Part shown: positions 26,792 through 35,204 of the stretch, piece by piece
Layout: each line of letters begins with the position of its first letter
Position numbering within the stretch: the stretch's first letter is position 1
Assembly: GCF_005144865.1 (NCBI RefSeq)
Contig: NZ_SWFM01000001.1
Coordinates: forward strand, 868,001-932,000
Length of the DNA stretch: 64,000 bases
DNA from: Guptibacillus hwajinpoensis
GTDB taxonomy: Bacteria > Bacillota > Bacilli > Bacillales > Guptibacillaceae
Direction of reading: 5' to 3'
Notes under the pieces: generated by a model
What the model was told of the DNA's origin: nothing
What the model saw: the letters and a program-made list of their open reading frames with translations, nothing else
The model's database searches: none
Program-made: the position numbers and the translations under genes

Positions 26792-27511
26792 CTACTGCTT
26801 CTCACGTCTTGCAAAATCAACAAACCTGAATTTATCCAAGCGATGGCGAGATTCAGTATACTCGATTAGCGTTGTATCATTTAAGTACACGTAATTCCGT
26901 ACAACAACGACATGTTTGTACTCATTTAAATCAAGATAGAGGATATCATCTTCATCCGCCTCTTCCACGACGATTTCCTTCTTTGCATAGCTAACCGTTA
27001 ACCCCATGTCATTTTCGAGATAGTCATAAATGGAGTTCTCACAAATTGACCTGGTTAGTTCTGGAACGTAGTCAACCGGAAAATAATCGCGATCAAGAAT
27101 GATTTTCTCACCATCGATTTCACGTGCACGTAAAACGTGCCAGACAAGCGCATCGTCAGATAGATCAAGTTGCTCCCTTACCCATTTTGATGGAATCTTT
27201 TTATCCAGGTCATGGACAATCGTACGGGAAGAACGATTCATCTTCTCAGAAAGTTCTTTAAAGCTCACAAGACCTGAAACAGGAAACTCATATCGGTTAA
27301 GATCGAGCACGACAGACCCTCGAGCTTTAATTTTTTGAATCATGCCATTCTGAGATAGCAAATTGAGAGCTTTTCGTATCGTCTCCCGGGAGGTACCGAA
27401 CGCATCAGCGAGCTCATGCTCAGACGGTAGCTTGCTATTGGGCTTATACGTACCATCTCGAATGCTAGATGAGAGCTCATTGTATATTTGCTGATACTTT
27501 GTTTGTTTCAT
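26792..27511 (-). CDS. treR: Trehalose operon transcriptional repressor (GntR family)
   Basis: 239 residues. N-terminal GntR winged helix (SKLPSEHELADAFGTSRETI, residues about 23-50) and C-terminal UTRA ligand-binding domain. Family members bind trehalose 6-phosphate and release the tre operator. It is the last gene of the operon, four bases after treA, with AAGGTGA upstream of the ATG. Two TreR-type operators lie before the first gene of the operon. Confidence 0.93.
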   Translation of the reverse strand: MKQTKYQQIYNELSSSIRDGTYKPNSKLPSEHELADAFGTSRETIRKALNLLSQNGMIQKIKARGSVVLDLNRYEFPVSGLVSFKELSEKMNRSSRTIVHDLDKKIPSKWVREQLDLSDDALVWHVLRAREIDGEKIILDRDYFPVDYVPELTRSICENSIYDYLENDMGLTVSYAKKEIVVEEADEDDILYLDLNEYKHVVVVRNYVYLNDTTLIEYTESRHRLDKFRFVDFARREKQ

Positions 27512-27515
27512 AGAA

Positions 27516-29207
27516 TCACCTTGCCTGTGTTAGATGATAAACGATGGACTCATATGGACGTAATGTAATACGCTTAAAGAATTTTTCGCTATCTTCATAA
27601 TTTGAAAGAAGAATCTTACTATGAAAGCCATCTACATCAATATGAGACGGAAGTTCAAACGTTGCTTCTTGCTCATAAAAATTATTAACGACTAGAAGCT
27701 TCTCATTCTTTCCATTACGAAGATAAGTGAAAAGCTGACGATCTTCAGGAAGAAGAAGCTCATAATCACCATACGTAATGAGATCAATATTTTTCCTAAG
27801 TGAGATTAAATTCTGATAATGCTCAAACACTGAATGCTTCTCTTTCAGCGTATCTTCAACATTAATCTGTTCGTAATTCTTGGCTACTGGAATCCATGGC
27901 TCACCTGACGTAAAGCCAGCTTGATCTCCTGAACTCCATTGGACAGGAGTTCTTGAATTATCTCGTGACTTATGGCGAAGAATCTCAAGAACTTCTTCTT
28001 CATTATAACCTTTCTCTTCTTTCAAAATCGAGAAAATGTTAAGAGACTCAACATCACGGTAAGAAGAAATAGCATCAAATTTCGGATTTGTCATTCCAAT
28101 TTCCTCACCCTGATAAATGTAAGGAGTTCCTTGCATCATATGCATCGTTGTGGCAAGCATTTTGGCTGACTCTCGTCTATAGTCCCCATCATTTCCATAG
28201 CGAGAGACAATTCTGGGCTGATCATGGTTACACCAGAATAAAGCATTCCAGCCCCCACCTTCATACATTTCTTTCTGCCATGTAGATAGAATTTCCTTCA
28301 GCTTAAGGAAATCAAAGTCAGCAACGGACCATTTCTCTCCATTTGGGTAATCAACCTTTAAATGATGAAAGTTAAACGTCATGCTAAGCTCATTACGCTC
28401 AGGATTAGAGTATTTAATACAATCTTCAATTGTTGTAGAAGACATCTCACCCACTGTCATACTATTGTACTTCATAAACACATTGCGATTCATTTCGTTC
28501 ATGTATTCATGCACACGTGGGCCATCAGTATAGAACTTTCGCCCATCGCCGGGTGCAACCGATCCATCATCATTTGGGAAATCCTGATTTTTTGAAATAA
28601 GATTAATAACATCGAGTCTAAAACCATCTACTCCTTTATCAAACCAGAATTTCATCATCTCATAGACTTCGTCTCGTACCTTCTCATTCTCCCAGTTTAA
28701 ATCAGCCTGTGTTACATCAAATAAATGGAGATAGTATTGGCCAGTTTGTTTGTCAAACTGCCATGCGTTACCACCAAACTTAGACTGCCAGTTCGTTGGC
28801 TCCTCTCCGTTCACACAGTCTTTCCAAATGTAGTAATCACGATAAGGGTTATCTTTCGACTTACGAGATTCTACAAACCATTGATGCTCTGTTGAAGTAT
28901 GGTTCACAACGATATCCATAATGATTTTAATGCCTCGTGAATGAGCTTCTATCAACAAGCGATCAAAATCAGCCATTGTTCCATATTCCTCATATATACT
29001 GAAGTAGTCCCGTATATCATAGCCATTATCATTCTGTGGTGAATCATAGATTGGCGTTAACCAAACAACGTCTACTCCAAGATCCTTTAAGTAATCAAGT
29101 TTCTCAATAATCCCTTGAATATCACCTGTTCCATTCCCGGTTGTATCATTAAAACTCTTGGGATAGATTTGGTAAACAACTGATTTTTTCCACCATGGTT
29201 GTTGCAT
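27516..29207 (-). CDS. treA: Trehalose-6-phosphate hydrolase
   Basis: 563-residue GH13 phosphotrehalase cleaving trehalose 6-phosphate to glucose and glucose 6-phosphate. Conserved blocks are DIVVNHTS, GFRLDVINL (nucleophile Asp), VGEMSS (acid/base Glu) and NHDQPR. The ATG at 29207 has GAGGAG nine bases upstream; the ATG at 29228 has no site. It is separated from treP by a terminator-like hairpin and a repeat element, so it may depend on read-through or its own promoter. Confidence 0.95.
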   Translation of the reverse strand: MQQPWWKKSVVYQIYPKSFNDTTGNGTGDIQGIIEKLDYLKDLGVDVVWLTPIYDSPQNDNGYDIRDYFSIYEEYGTMADFDRLLIEAHSRGIKIIMDIVVNHTSTEHQWFVESRKSKDNPYRDYYIWKDCVNGEEPTNWQSKFGGNAWQFDKQTGQYYLHLFDVTQADLNWENEKVRDEVYEMMKFWFDKGVDGFRLDVINLISKNQDFPNDDGSVAPGDGRKFYTDGPRVHEYMNEMNRNVFMKYNSMTVGEMSSTTIEDCIKYSNPERNELSMTFNFHHLKVDYPNGEKWSVADFDFLKLKEILSTWQKEMYEGGGWNALFWCNHDQPRIVSRYGNDGDYRRESAKMLATTMHMMQGTPYIYQGEEIGMTNPKFDAISSYRDVESLNIFSILKEEKGYNEEEVLEILRHKSRDNSRTPVQWSSGDQAGFTSGEPWIPVAKNYEQINVEDTLKEKHSVFEHYQNLISLRKNIDLITYGDYELLLPEDRQLFTYLRNGKNEKLLVVNNFYEQEATFELPSHIDVDGFHSKILLSNYEDSEKFFKRITLRPYESIVYHLTQAR

Positions 29208-29239
29208 CCTATTCAACTCCTCATTCACTACGTATTTAT

Positions 29240-29457
29240 AAGCTGTTTTCTTGCTAATGTTGTGATTGATTTCCGCTGCAGGTGCTCGCTTTCCGCGGGG
29301 CGGGCGGTGAGCCTCCTCGGAGCGCTAAGGCGCGCCTGTGGGGTCTCACCTGTCCCGCTAGTCCCGCAGGAGTCGAGCACATTCCACTCCAATCAGCTAA
29401 GTGTGTACTTTATACAAAATTCTTTCAAAAGCGACAATCTATTAGAAAAGGGCCTTT
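29240..29457. repeat. Dispersed foldback repeat, full copy R4 inside the tre operon
   Basis: About 218 bp in inverse orientation to R1: the core runs GGTGCTCGCTTTCCGCGGGG ... GTCCCGCAGGAGTCGAGCAC and the right end is CAATCTATTAGAAAAGGGCC. It occupies nearly all of the 300-bp gap between treP and treA. Confidence 0.85.
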
Positions 29458-29472
29458 TAATACAAAACAAAG

Positions 29473-29520
29473 GCGATACCATCGGAATCACCGAGTGGTA
29501 GAGTTCCTGATGATATCGCT
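29473..29520 (-). terminator. Hairpin terminator after treP
   Basis: GCGATA-C-ATC pairs with GATG-TATCGC over the outer stem, with T-rich sequence following on the minus strand. It could end part of the transcription before treA. Confidence 0.6.
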
Positions 29521-29528
29521 AGTTTTCA

Positions 29529-30932
29529 TTACTCGCTTACTTTTCTAACTTTCCCATACAGGAATGTTAATACAAATGGAACGACAAGAACAATCGCCAT
29601 ACCTGTAAAGAAGGCACCCCAGTACTCTTTGAAAATAGAAAGGAAGCCAGGGATTCCGCCAACACCGATTGAAGCAGCTTCAACTCCACTTACTGTAATT
29701 ACAAGGCCAGCAATAGCAGAACCAATGATCGCTGCAAAGAATGGAAACTTAAACCGCAAGTTAACACCGAACAATGCAGGCTCTGTAACACCTAGAAAAG
29801 CAGATACAGCTGACGTTCCAGCAAGACCTTTCGTTTTCTCATTACGTGTAATTAGGATCATCGCAAGTGCAGCAGCACCTTGTGCAATATTCGATAGTGC
29901 AAGCATTGGCCATAAGAATGTGCTACCTGTACTACCAATTAACTGTAGGTCGACTGCAAGGAACGTATGGTGCATTCCTGTAATAACAAGGGGTGCATAT
30001 AGTGCACCATAAACAAGACCACCAATTGCAGGTGCAAAATCAAACAATCCAATTAATCCATCTGTTAATAGATTCGCAATCCAGAATGTAACAGGTCCAA
30101 TTAACGTAAAAGCAAGGAACCCTGTGACAAGAAGGGCAACTGGTGCCACAATCAGCATTTGAATTGAATCCGGTATTCGTTTATTGAGGAACGTTTCAAT
30201 CTTGGCCAGAATATATGCTGAAACAAGTACTGGTAATACTTGACCCTGGTACCCTATCTTCTCAATTTCAAGTCCAAACAAATTCCATGTTGGAATTTCA
30301 TCCGCTTGTCCGTATGTCCACGCATTTAGTAGATCAGGGTGTACAAGGATAAGACCAAGAACAATACCGAGCAAAGGACTTCCACCAAACTGTTTGGCAG
30401 CTGACCAACCGATTAAACCAGGCAGGAACACGAATGCTGTATTTGCGATCAGGTTAATAATACTCGCAAGATCTGCCCACTGTGGATACACTTCTACGAG
30501 TGGGTCGTTAAAGAAAATATCTGGCCCTGTGAGAATATTATTAATCCCGAGCAGCAAACCAGCCGTTACGATAGCAGGAAGAATTGGTATAAAGATATCT
30601 GCTAACGTTTTAACACCACGTTGCAAGAAATTCTGTTTACTTGCAGCAGCGTCCTTTACATCCTGTTTGGACGCGTTTTCAATTCCTGTAATCTCAGCAA
30701 AGATTTTATATACTTTATCAACTGTCCCTTGCCCAATGACCACTTGAAACTGGCCATTCGCAGAGAAGGAACCTTTTACCAGCTCATTATCTTCTAGAGC
30801 TTTTGTATCAACTTTACTTTCATCATGTAAAACAAGACGTAAACGAGTGACACAGTGCGTTGCGGTAGATATATTTTCTTTACCGCCGATTGCTTCTACA
30901 ATTTCCTCGACCGATTGCCGATTAATCGCCAT
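29529..30932 (-). CDS. treP: PTS trehalose-specific enzyme IIBC
   Basis: 467 residues. The IIB domain has the phosphorylated Cys27 (STATHCVTRLRL); the IIC domain from about residue 110 has ten or so membrane helices (GVKTLADIFIPILPAIVTAG and TGMHHTFLAVDLQ are family blocks). No IIA domain is fused; the separate IIA gene immediately upstream fills this gap. It takes up and phosphorylates trehalose. ATG with GGGGGAAGGAA upstream. Confidence 0.94.
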   Translation of the reverse strand: MAINRQSVEEIVEAIGGKENISTATHCVTRLRLVLHDESKVDTKALEDNELVKGSFSANGQFQVVIGQGTVDKVYKIFAEITGIENASKQDVKDAAASKQNFLQRGVKTLADIFIPILPAIVTAGLLLGINNILTGPDIFFNDPLVEVYPQWADLASIINLIANTAFVFLPGLIGWSAAKQFGGSPLLGIVLGLILVHPDLLNAWTYGQADEIPTWNLFGLEIEKIGYQGQVLPVLVSAYILAKIETFLNKRIPDSIQMLIVAPVALLVTGFLAFTLIGPVTFWIANLLTDGLIGLFDFAPAIGGLVYGALYAPLVITGMHHTFLAVDLQLIGSTGSTFLWPMLALSNIAQGAAALAMILITRNEKTKGLAGTSAVSAFLGVTEPALFGVNLRFKFPFFAAIIGSAIAGLVITVSGVEAASIGVGGIPGFLSIFKEYWGAFFTGMAIVLVVPFVLTFLYGKVRKVSE

Positions 30933-30967
30933 GTTTCCTTCCCCCTTAGAAAGAAATGTAATTGTTC

Positions 30968-31006
30968 AACCGGATAAACCTTGCGATATGCAAGGTTTAT
31001 CTGGTT
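30968..31006. other. Intercistronic hairpin between the IIA gene and treP
   Basis: A 17-bp stem with one mismatch (30968-30984 with 30990-31006) and a five-base loop, without a T run. It could protect or process the mRNA and so set different levels of IIA and TreP. Confidence 0.6.
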
Positions 31007-31017
31007 TAAAAAATGGT

Positions 31018-31515
31018 TTAGCTCTTTACTTTTGTAGTCATAATTTCTGTTTCATTCGTAGCGCCCTTTGAATACTTTTTGTCCACTGTTTCTAGAACGT
31101 CAGCGTTCGTAATGATAACAGGCGTAATAGTACTAGAAGCTTTTTCTTTTACAAGATCAAGATCAACTGTAATTAATGGATCGCCTATTTTGACCTTGTC
31201 TCCTTCTTTCACATGACCTTCAAAGCCTTCGCCACCCATGCCTACTGTTTCAAGACCAACGTGGATGAGGATTTCAAGACCTGATTCAGATTCAATGCCG
31301 ACAGCATGCTTTGTATGGAAGAATTGAATGATCTTCCCGTTTACAGGTGAAACAACTTTACCGTCAGTTGGTTCAATTGCAACACCATCTCCCATCATTT
31401 TCTGAGAAAATGTTGGATCAGGTACTGTTTCAAGCTCTACAACTTCACCGTTTAGAGGGGCATAAATAACCTCATCTAGAGACTTTTCTTTTTTACCAAA
31501 TAGTTTTTTTAGCAT
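31018..31515 (-). CDS. PTS glucose-type enzyme IIA component
   Basis: 165-residue Crr-like IIA protein. The two active-site histidines are His70 (KHAVGIESESGLEILIHVG) and His85, the phosphorylated one. It transfers phosphate from HPr to the TreP IIB domain, which lacks its own IIA. First gene of the tre operon, directly behind the TreR-controlled promoter. ATG with AAAGGAGAA upstream. In B. subtilis TreP borrows IIA from other systems; here a dedicated gene is placed with it. Confidence 0.92.
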   Translation of the reverse strand: MLKKLFGKKEKSLDEVIYAPLNGEVVELETVPDPTFSQKMMGDGVAIEPTDGKVVSPVNGKIIQFFHTKHAVGIESESGLEILIHVGLETVGMGGEGFEGHVKEGDKVKIGDPLITVDLDLVKEKASSTITPVIITNADVLETVDKKYSKGATNETEIMTTKVKS

Positions 31516-31529
31516 GTGAACATTCTCCT

Positions 31530-31543
31530 TTCAACCGCTTTCA
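31530..31543 (-). promoter_or_regulatory. Candidate cre site (CcpA) in the tre leader
   Basis: TGAAAGCGGTTGAA on the minus strand fits the cre consensus (TGWAANCGNTNWCA) except for one base in the last dinucleotide. It overlaps the ribosome binding site of the IIA gene, so binding would add glucose repression. Single-mismatch match only. Confidence 0.4.
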
Positions 31544-31554
31544 TTTATATCTAT

Positions 31555-31613
31555 CTTGTATAGACAAGTTCTGCTTACAAATGCAGTTTATCTTGTATAG
31601 ACAAGATAGTCAA
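31555..31613 (-). promoter_or_regulatory. tre operon promoter with two TreR operators
   Basis: On the minus strand TTGACT (31608-31613), a 17-bp spacer and TAAACT (31585-31590). The spacer itself is an operator (CTTGTATAGACAAG, 31592-31605), and a second identical 14-mer lies at 31555-31568, downstream of the start point, 37 bp centre to centre. The sequence resembles the known TreR operator CTTGTATATACAAG. Confidence 0.85.
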
Positions 31614-31768
31614 CTGAAAAGCTTACCTTTAAATAGAATATTTCTATGGGGGAAGGTAGGCTTTGACAGACAATAAAGGTTTTCCCGTATTCGCTTTCGA
31701 TAAACTAAATAAGGTTTAATAAACTTCCATAACGTCTACTAATGAAAAACAAAGGGAGGAATTTACTA

Positions 31769-32275
31769 ATGAACAATCAAAATGTCGAGACGTTCTATTT
31801 CTCAGATAACGGTCGCATACCGAATAATACTCTACCTCTAGTTCTCTATCGAAGAATCCTTGAGGATCGAATAGATTCTTGCGCAGAATTATTTAAACAA
31901 AACAATTGGACAAACTCTTGGGAAAACGGGGTATTCAATTACCATCATTATCACAGCAATACACACGAAGTTCTTGGAGTCATTAGTGGAACTGCTTCTA
32001 TAACGTTCGGAGGTGTAAATGGAGAAACCGTTGAAGTGGAAAAAGGAGATGTCGTTGTCATTCCTGCTGGAGTTGGTCATAAGAAAGAACAAGGGTCAAC
32101 AGATTTCAAAGTAGTCGGAGCCTACCCTAATGGAATGCCACACGATCTAAAAACAGGAAAAGTGGAAGAGAGACCTGAAGTGCTGGAAAACATTCAAAAT
32201 GTGCCTCTACCTTCCACTGATCCTCTTCAAGGTCGTAATGGTTACTTAATTGAACAATGGTCGAATATAGATTAA
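31769..32275 (+). CDS. Cupin-domain protein
   Basis: 168 residues. Cupin motif 1 is visible as HYHSNTHEVLGVISGTASITFGG and motif 2 as GDVVVIPAGVGHK, giving a likely metal site from the His and Glu residues. No partner enzyme gene is adjacent. Start is the ATG at 31769 behind GGGAGG; the ATG at 31742 lacks a site. Function unknown. Confidence 0.8.
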   Translation: MNNQNVETFYFSDNGRIPNNTLPLVLYRRILEDRIDSCAELFKQNNWTNSWENGVFNYHHYHSNTHEVLGVISGTASITFGGVNGETVEVEKGDVVVIPAGVGHKKEQGSTDFKVVGAYPNGMPHDLKTGKVEERPEVLENIQNVPLPSTDPLQGRNGYLIEQWSNID

Positions 32276-32283
32276 ATCACAAA

Positions 32284-32308
32284 AAAAGACGCCCAGTGGC
32301 GTCTTTTT
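32284..32308. terminator. Bidirectional terminator between cupin and aldo/keto reductase
   Basis: AAAAGACGCC/GGCGTCTTTT stem with a CAGT loop. Confidence 0.9.
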
Positions 32309-33177
32309 CATGAGGAGTATTGGGATTTCTTAAACCCTGGGACTGTCTTTTCATAGAAATCCAGGTTATCTGGGTGATGTGCAATGCGATTATCAGCATG
32401 CAAAGAATCAATCGAAACCATGTCTTCTTTCGTTAATTCAAAATCAAACAAATCGGCATTCTCTTTAATGCGTTCTTCATGAGCTGATTTCACATTAAGA
32501 ACAATCTCATGTTGAAGGCACCAACGAAGTACTACTTGGGCTGGTGTCTTGCCGTATTGCTTACCAATGGCTCGAATAACGGGATCATTAAGCACTTGTC
32601 CCCGCTTCAGCGGAGACCAAGCTTCTACTTGGATACCCTTCGATAGGCAATAATCACGAACTTCTCCTTGAAGCAACTCAGGATGAAACTCAATCTGGTT
32701 AATCACTGGTTTGACACTTGAAATTTTAGAAATCGCTTCAAGATGGTGTGGTTCAAAGTTACTAACTCCAACCGCACATACCTTCCCTTCATGATAGAGC
32801 TTTTCTAGCGCCTGCCACGTTTCAGGATACATCCCTGGAACAGGCCAGTGAATTAAATACAAATCAAGATAGTCGGTTCCAAGTCGTTCTAATGACCGTT
32901 CGAAGGCCCTAAGCGTCGCATTGTAGCCTTGTTCATCATTCCATACTTTCGATGTAATAAAGAGATTGTCTCTTTGAATACCTGATTCTTTAATCGCACG
33001 ACCGACAGATTCTTCATTTCCATAATAAGAGGCTGTATCAATTCCTCGATAACCCGTTTCAAGCGCAATTTTCACAGCATTCTTCGTTTCCTCACCATCT
33101 CCAAGCTTAAAAACACCAAAACCGAGATATGGCATTTTCACACCATTCGAAAGAGTTACACGCTTATCAATGCCCAT
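32308..33177 (-). CDS. Aldo/keto reductase
   Basis: 289 residues, TIM-barrel reductase using NADPH. Catalytic residues appear as GIDTASYYGNEE (Asp, Tyr), ITSKVW (Lys) and LYLIHWPVPG (His), in the normal order and spacing. Closest in style to YvgN/YtbE, which reduce glyoxal and methylglyoxal. ATG with AAAGGAGG upstream. Confidence 0.92.
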   Translation of the reverse strand: MGIDKRVTLSNGVKMPYLGFGVFKLGDGEETKNAVKIALETGYRGIDTASYYGNEESVGRAIKESGIQRDNLFITSKVWNDEQGYNATLRAFERSLERLGTDYLDLYLIHWPVPGMYPETWQALEKLYHEGKVCAVGVSNFEPHHLEAISKISSVKPVINQIEFHPELLQGEVRDYCLSKGIQVEAWSPLKRGQVLNDPVIRAIGKQYGKTPAQVVLRWCLQHEIVLNVKSAHEERIKENADLFDFELTKEDMVSIDSLHADNRIAHHPDNLDFYEKTVPGFKKSQYSS

Positions 33178-33227
33178 GATCTAGCCTCCTTTAGGTTTGC
33201 AATCGACCCCTCTTTACCAAAATACGA

Positions 33228-33509
33228 CTAATGAACCAACTTCTTATATTCCTCAACGAACAGACTTGGATCCTTCTTTATAATATAAGAAACAACACCG
33301 CGATTCGTATGAAGATACAAAAACCCGTAAAGTGCAGAAGTAAAACGATAAGACACATCAAAAACATCCTTAAGTGCAAAATCCTCCTGCCCCGCTCGAA
33401 TCCGATCCTCATATAACTCTATCGCATGCTCCTCCTCAATCGTCCTTTGCCCAGTACGTTCCATCCTACGTTCAACAACAACAAACGGCTGAGTAAAAAT
33501 AATATCCAA
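33228..33509 (-). CDS. Hypothetical protein (93 aa)
   Basis: Starts at TTG 11 bases after AAAGGA. The sequence looks like a small mixed alpha/beta domain (FVVVERRMERTGQRTIEEEH, then DVSYRFTSALYGFLYLHTNRG). I do not recognise a family. It is 50 bp downstream of the tandem hairpin array start and transcribed away from it, so the array lies in or before its 5' region. Confidence 0.55.
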   Translation of the reverse strand: MDIIFTQPFVVVERRMERTGQRTIEEEHAIELYEDRIRAGQEDFALKDVFDVSYRFTSALYGFLYLHTNRGVVSYIIKKDPSLFVEEYKKLVH

Positions 33510-33528
33510 ACAATCACAATTCCTTTCT

Positions 33529-34125
33529 CAAAAGCGTAGACGAGCGTTTAGAAACGGAGATATTGGAACTCTTGAACTGGAACACGTTTTTTTGTGTTCC
33601 GGTGAAAGAGTGAAATATCGTAGTTTCTGCGAGTCGTAGCTAGATGTCAAAAGCGGAAGTGGGCGTTTAGACCCGTCAGGCACTGGAACCCTATAAATTG
33701 AACACGTTCTTTGTGTTCGAGTTATAGGGTGAAGTGACAGAGGGTCTGCCCACTGCAGCTAGATGTCAAAAGCGTAGACGAGCGTTTAGAAACGGAGATA
33801 TTGGAACTCTTGAACTGGAACACGTTCTTTGTGTTCCGGTGAAAGAGTGAAATATCGTAGTTTCTGCGAGTCGTAGCTAGATGTCTCAAAAGCGGAGCGG
33901 GCCGGTTTAAATCCGCAGGATGTTGGAGCCCATGAGACTGAGACGTTTTTTGTCTCATTCGATTGGGCGAAACAGCCGGAGGATTTGGCCCGCGCAGCTA
34001 GATGTCAAAAGCGGAAGTGGCCGTTTAGGTCCGACAAGCGCTGGAAGCATTTCATTTGAACACGTTCTTTGTGTTCTAATGAAATCCTGAAGCGACTCGA
34101 TGACCTGCCCACTGTAGCTGGACGG
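33529..34125. repeat. Five tandem 119-bp hairpin units with compensatory stems
   Basis: Units: 33529-33647, 33648-33766, 33767-33884, 33887-34005 and 34006-34125. Each begins CAAAAGCG and ends near GCAGCTAGATGT. Each folds into one long imperfect hairpin topped by a short stem and a GTTCTTT-type loop. Stem sequences differ between units yet remain paired: apical GAACAC/GTGTTC in four units but GAGAC/GTCTC in unit 4; next stem CTCTT/AAGAG, CCCTATAA/TTATAGGG, GCCCAT/ATTGGGC and ATTTCATT/AATGAAAT. Units 1 and 3 are nearly identical. No coding frame is convincing. Only this locus carries the unit in the window. Confidence 0.9.
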
Positions 34126-34135
34126 TTACCCCAAC

Positions 34136-35089
34136 CTACTTCACCACCGAGCCCTCATATAACACCCTTCTCAATTCTTCACCAAGCTCTTCCACTGCTG
34201 CATAAGCTTCTGGGACAATACCTGTCATACTGATAAATCCGTGTACCATTCTATCATATCGTTTAACAGTTACCGTACCCCCAGCTTGACTGATTTGTTC
34301 AGCATAGGCCTCCCCCTCATCACGTAGAGGATCGTATAGAGCCGTAACAATATGAGTAGGTGGAAGATTACCTAGATGATTTGAATGAAGGGGTGACAAA
34401 TGAGGATCAAACGGATCAATGGTCTCATCTACATATTGTTTGTGGAACCATTCCATTTCTAATGCTGTTAAAAAGTACCCGTCACTGTTTTCCTTATATG
34501 AAGGATACGTTTTCGCACTATCCACTACTGGATAAATCAACAGTTGATAAGCGATCGATGGACCTCCCTGCTCCAAAGCCTTAATTGCTGTAACAGCTGC
34601 AAGGTTTCCACCTGCACTATCACCGCCAACGGCTATACGTGTATGATTAATTCCTAATTCTTCTGCATGTTCATGTGTCCAAAGGAAAGCTTGATAAGCA
34701 TCTTCTGTAGCTTTCGGGAATTTGTGCTCAGGTGCAAGACGATAATCAACTGAAATGACAACGCATTTTGAGCGATTCGATAGCAATCTGCAAAACACAT
34801 CATGCGTTTCAAGATTACCGTAGACAAAGCCACCTCCATGATAGAAAACGAAGGCAGGTAGGGTCTCGTCTTGAGTATCAGTAGCAGGATAATAGCATCT
34901 GACGTTTAATTTATTCTTCTCGAGATGAATAATTCGATCGACGACCTTAGCTACAGGTTCTCCTCGGCCCGCCATTATAGACGCACTATCATTAAATTTC
35001 TTTCGCGCTTCATCTAGAGCTAGGTTATAGAGAGGTGGCTTATTTTGTTGTGAGTGTAAAAGCCATTGAATCGATTCGTATACTGGCAT
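34136..35089 (-). CDS. Alpha/beta hydrolase, hormone-sensitive-lipase-type esterase
   Basis: 317 residues. Oxyanion-hole motif FYHGGGFVYGN, nucleophile GGDSAGGNLAAV, acid Asp in TALYDPLRDEG and His in MVHGFISM: a complete family IV carboxylesterase. No signal peptide. ATG with GAAGGAGG upstream. The tandem hairpin array starts 11 bp past its stop codon. Confidence 0.92.
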   Translation of the reverse strand: MPVYESIQWLLHSQQNKPPLYNLALDEARKKFNDSASIMAGRGEPVAKVVDRIIHLEKNKLNVRCYYPATDTQDETLPAFVFYHGGGFVYGNLETHDVFCRLLSNRSKCVVISVDYRLAPEHKFPKATEDAYQAFLWTHEHAEELGINHTRIAVGGDSAGGNLAAVTAIKALEQGGPSIAYQLLIYPVVDSAKTYPSYKENSDGYFLTALEMEWFHKQYVDETIDPFDPHLSPLHSNHLGNLPPTHIVTALYDPLRDEGEAYAEQISQAGGTVTVKRYDRMVHGFISMTGIVPEAYAAVEELGEELRRVLYEGSVVK

Positions 35090-35170
35090 TCATGAACCTC
35101 CTTCTACTCTAATACTCTTCTTTCTTTCTACACCTGGTATCCAAGTTCCTTGTTAGATCATTAGATAGAA

Positions 35171-35204
35171 AAAAAGCAGACCGCTTAGGGTCTGCTGCTT
35201 TTTC
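35171..35204 (-). terminator. Intrinsic terminator after the DJ-1-like gene
   Basis: AGCAGACC/GGTCTGCT stem, with a T run on the minus strand, between the DJ-1-like gene and the esterase. Confidence 0.85.

Noticed and set aside
27972..28595. Several plus-strand frames of 60-80 codons opposite treA
   Set aside because: They are antisense shadows of a clearly conserved enzyme gene and lack ribosome binding sites.
29282..29548. Plus-strand reading frames across the repeat in the tre operon, with a similar frame at 51626-51829
   Set aside because: Both translate the GC-rich repeat core, and the shared peptide only reflects the repeated DNA. No ribosome binding site.
33722..33958. 78-residue minus-strand reading frame inside the tandem hairpin array
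   Set aside because: It crosses unit borders, has no ribosome binding site, and its codons follow the repeat structure rather than protein constraints.
33529..34125. CRISPR array
   Set aside because: Units are 119 bp, contiguous and internally palindromic, with no constant 25-40 bp repeat separated by unique spacers, and no cas genes are present.
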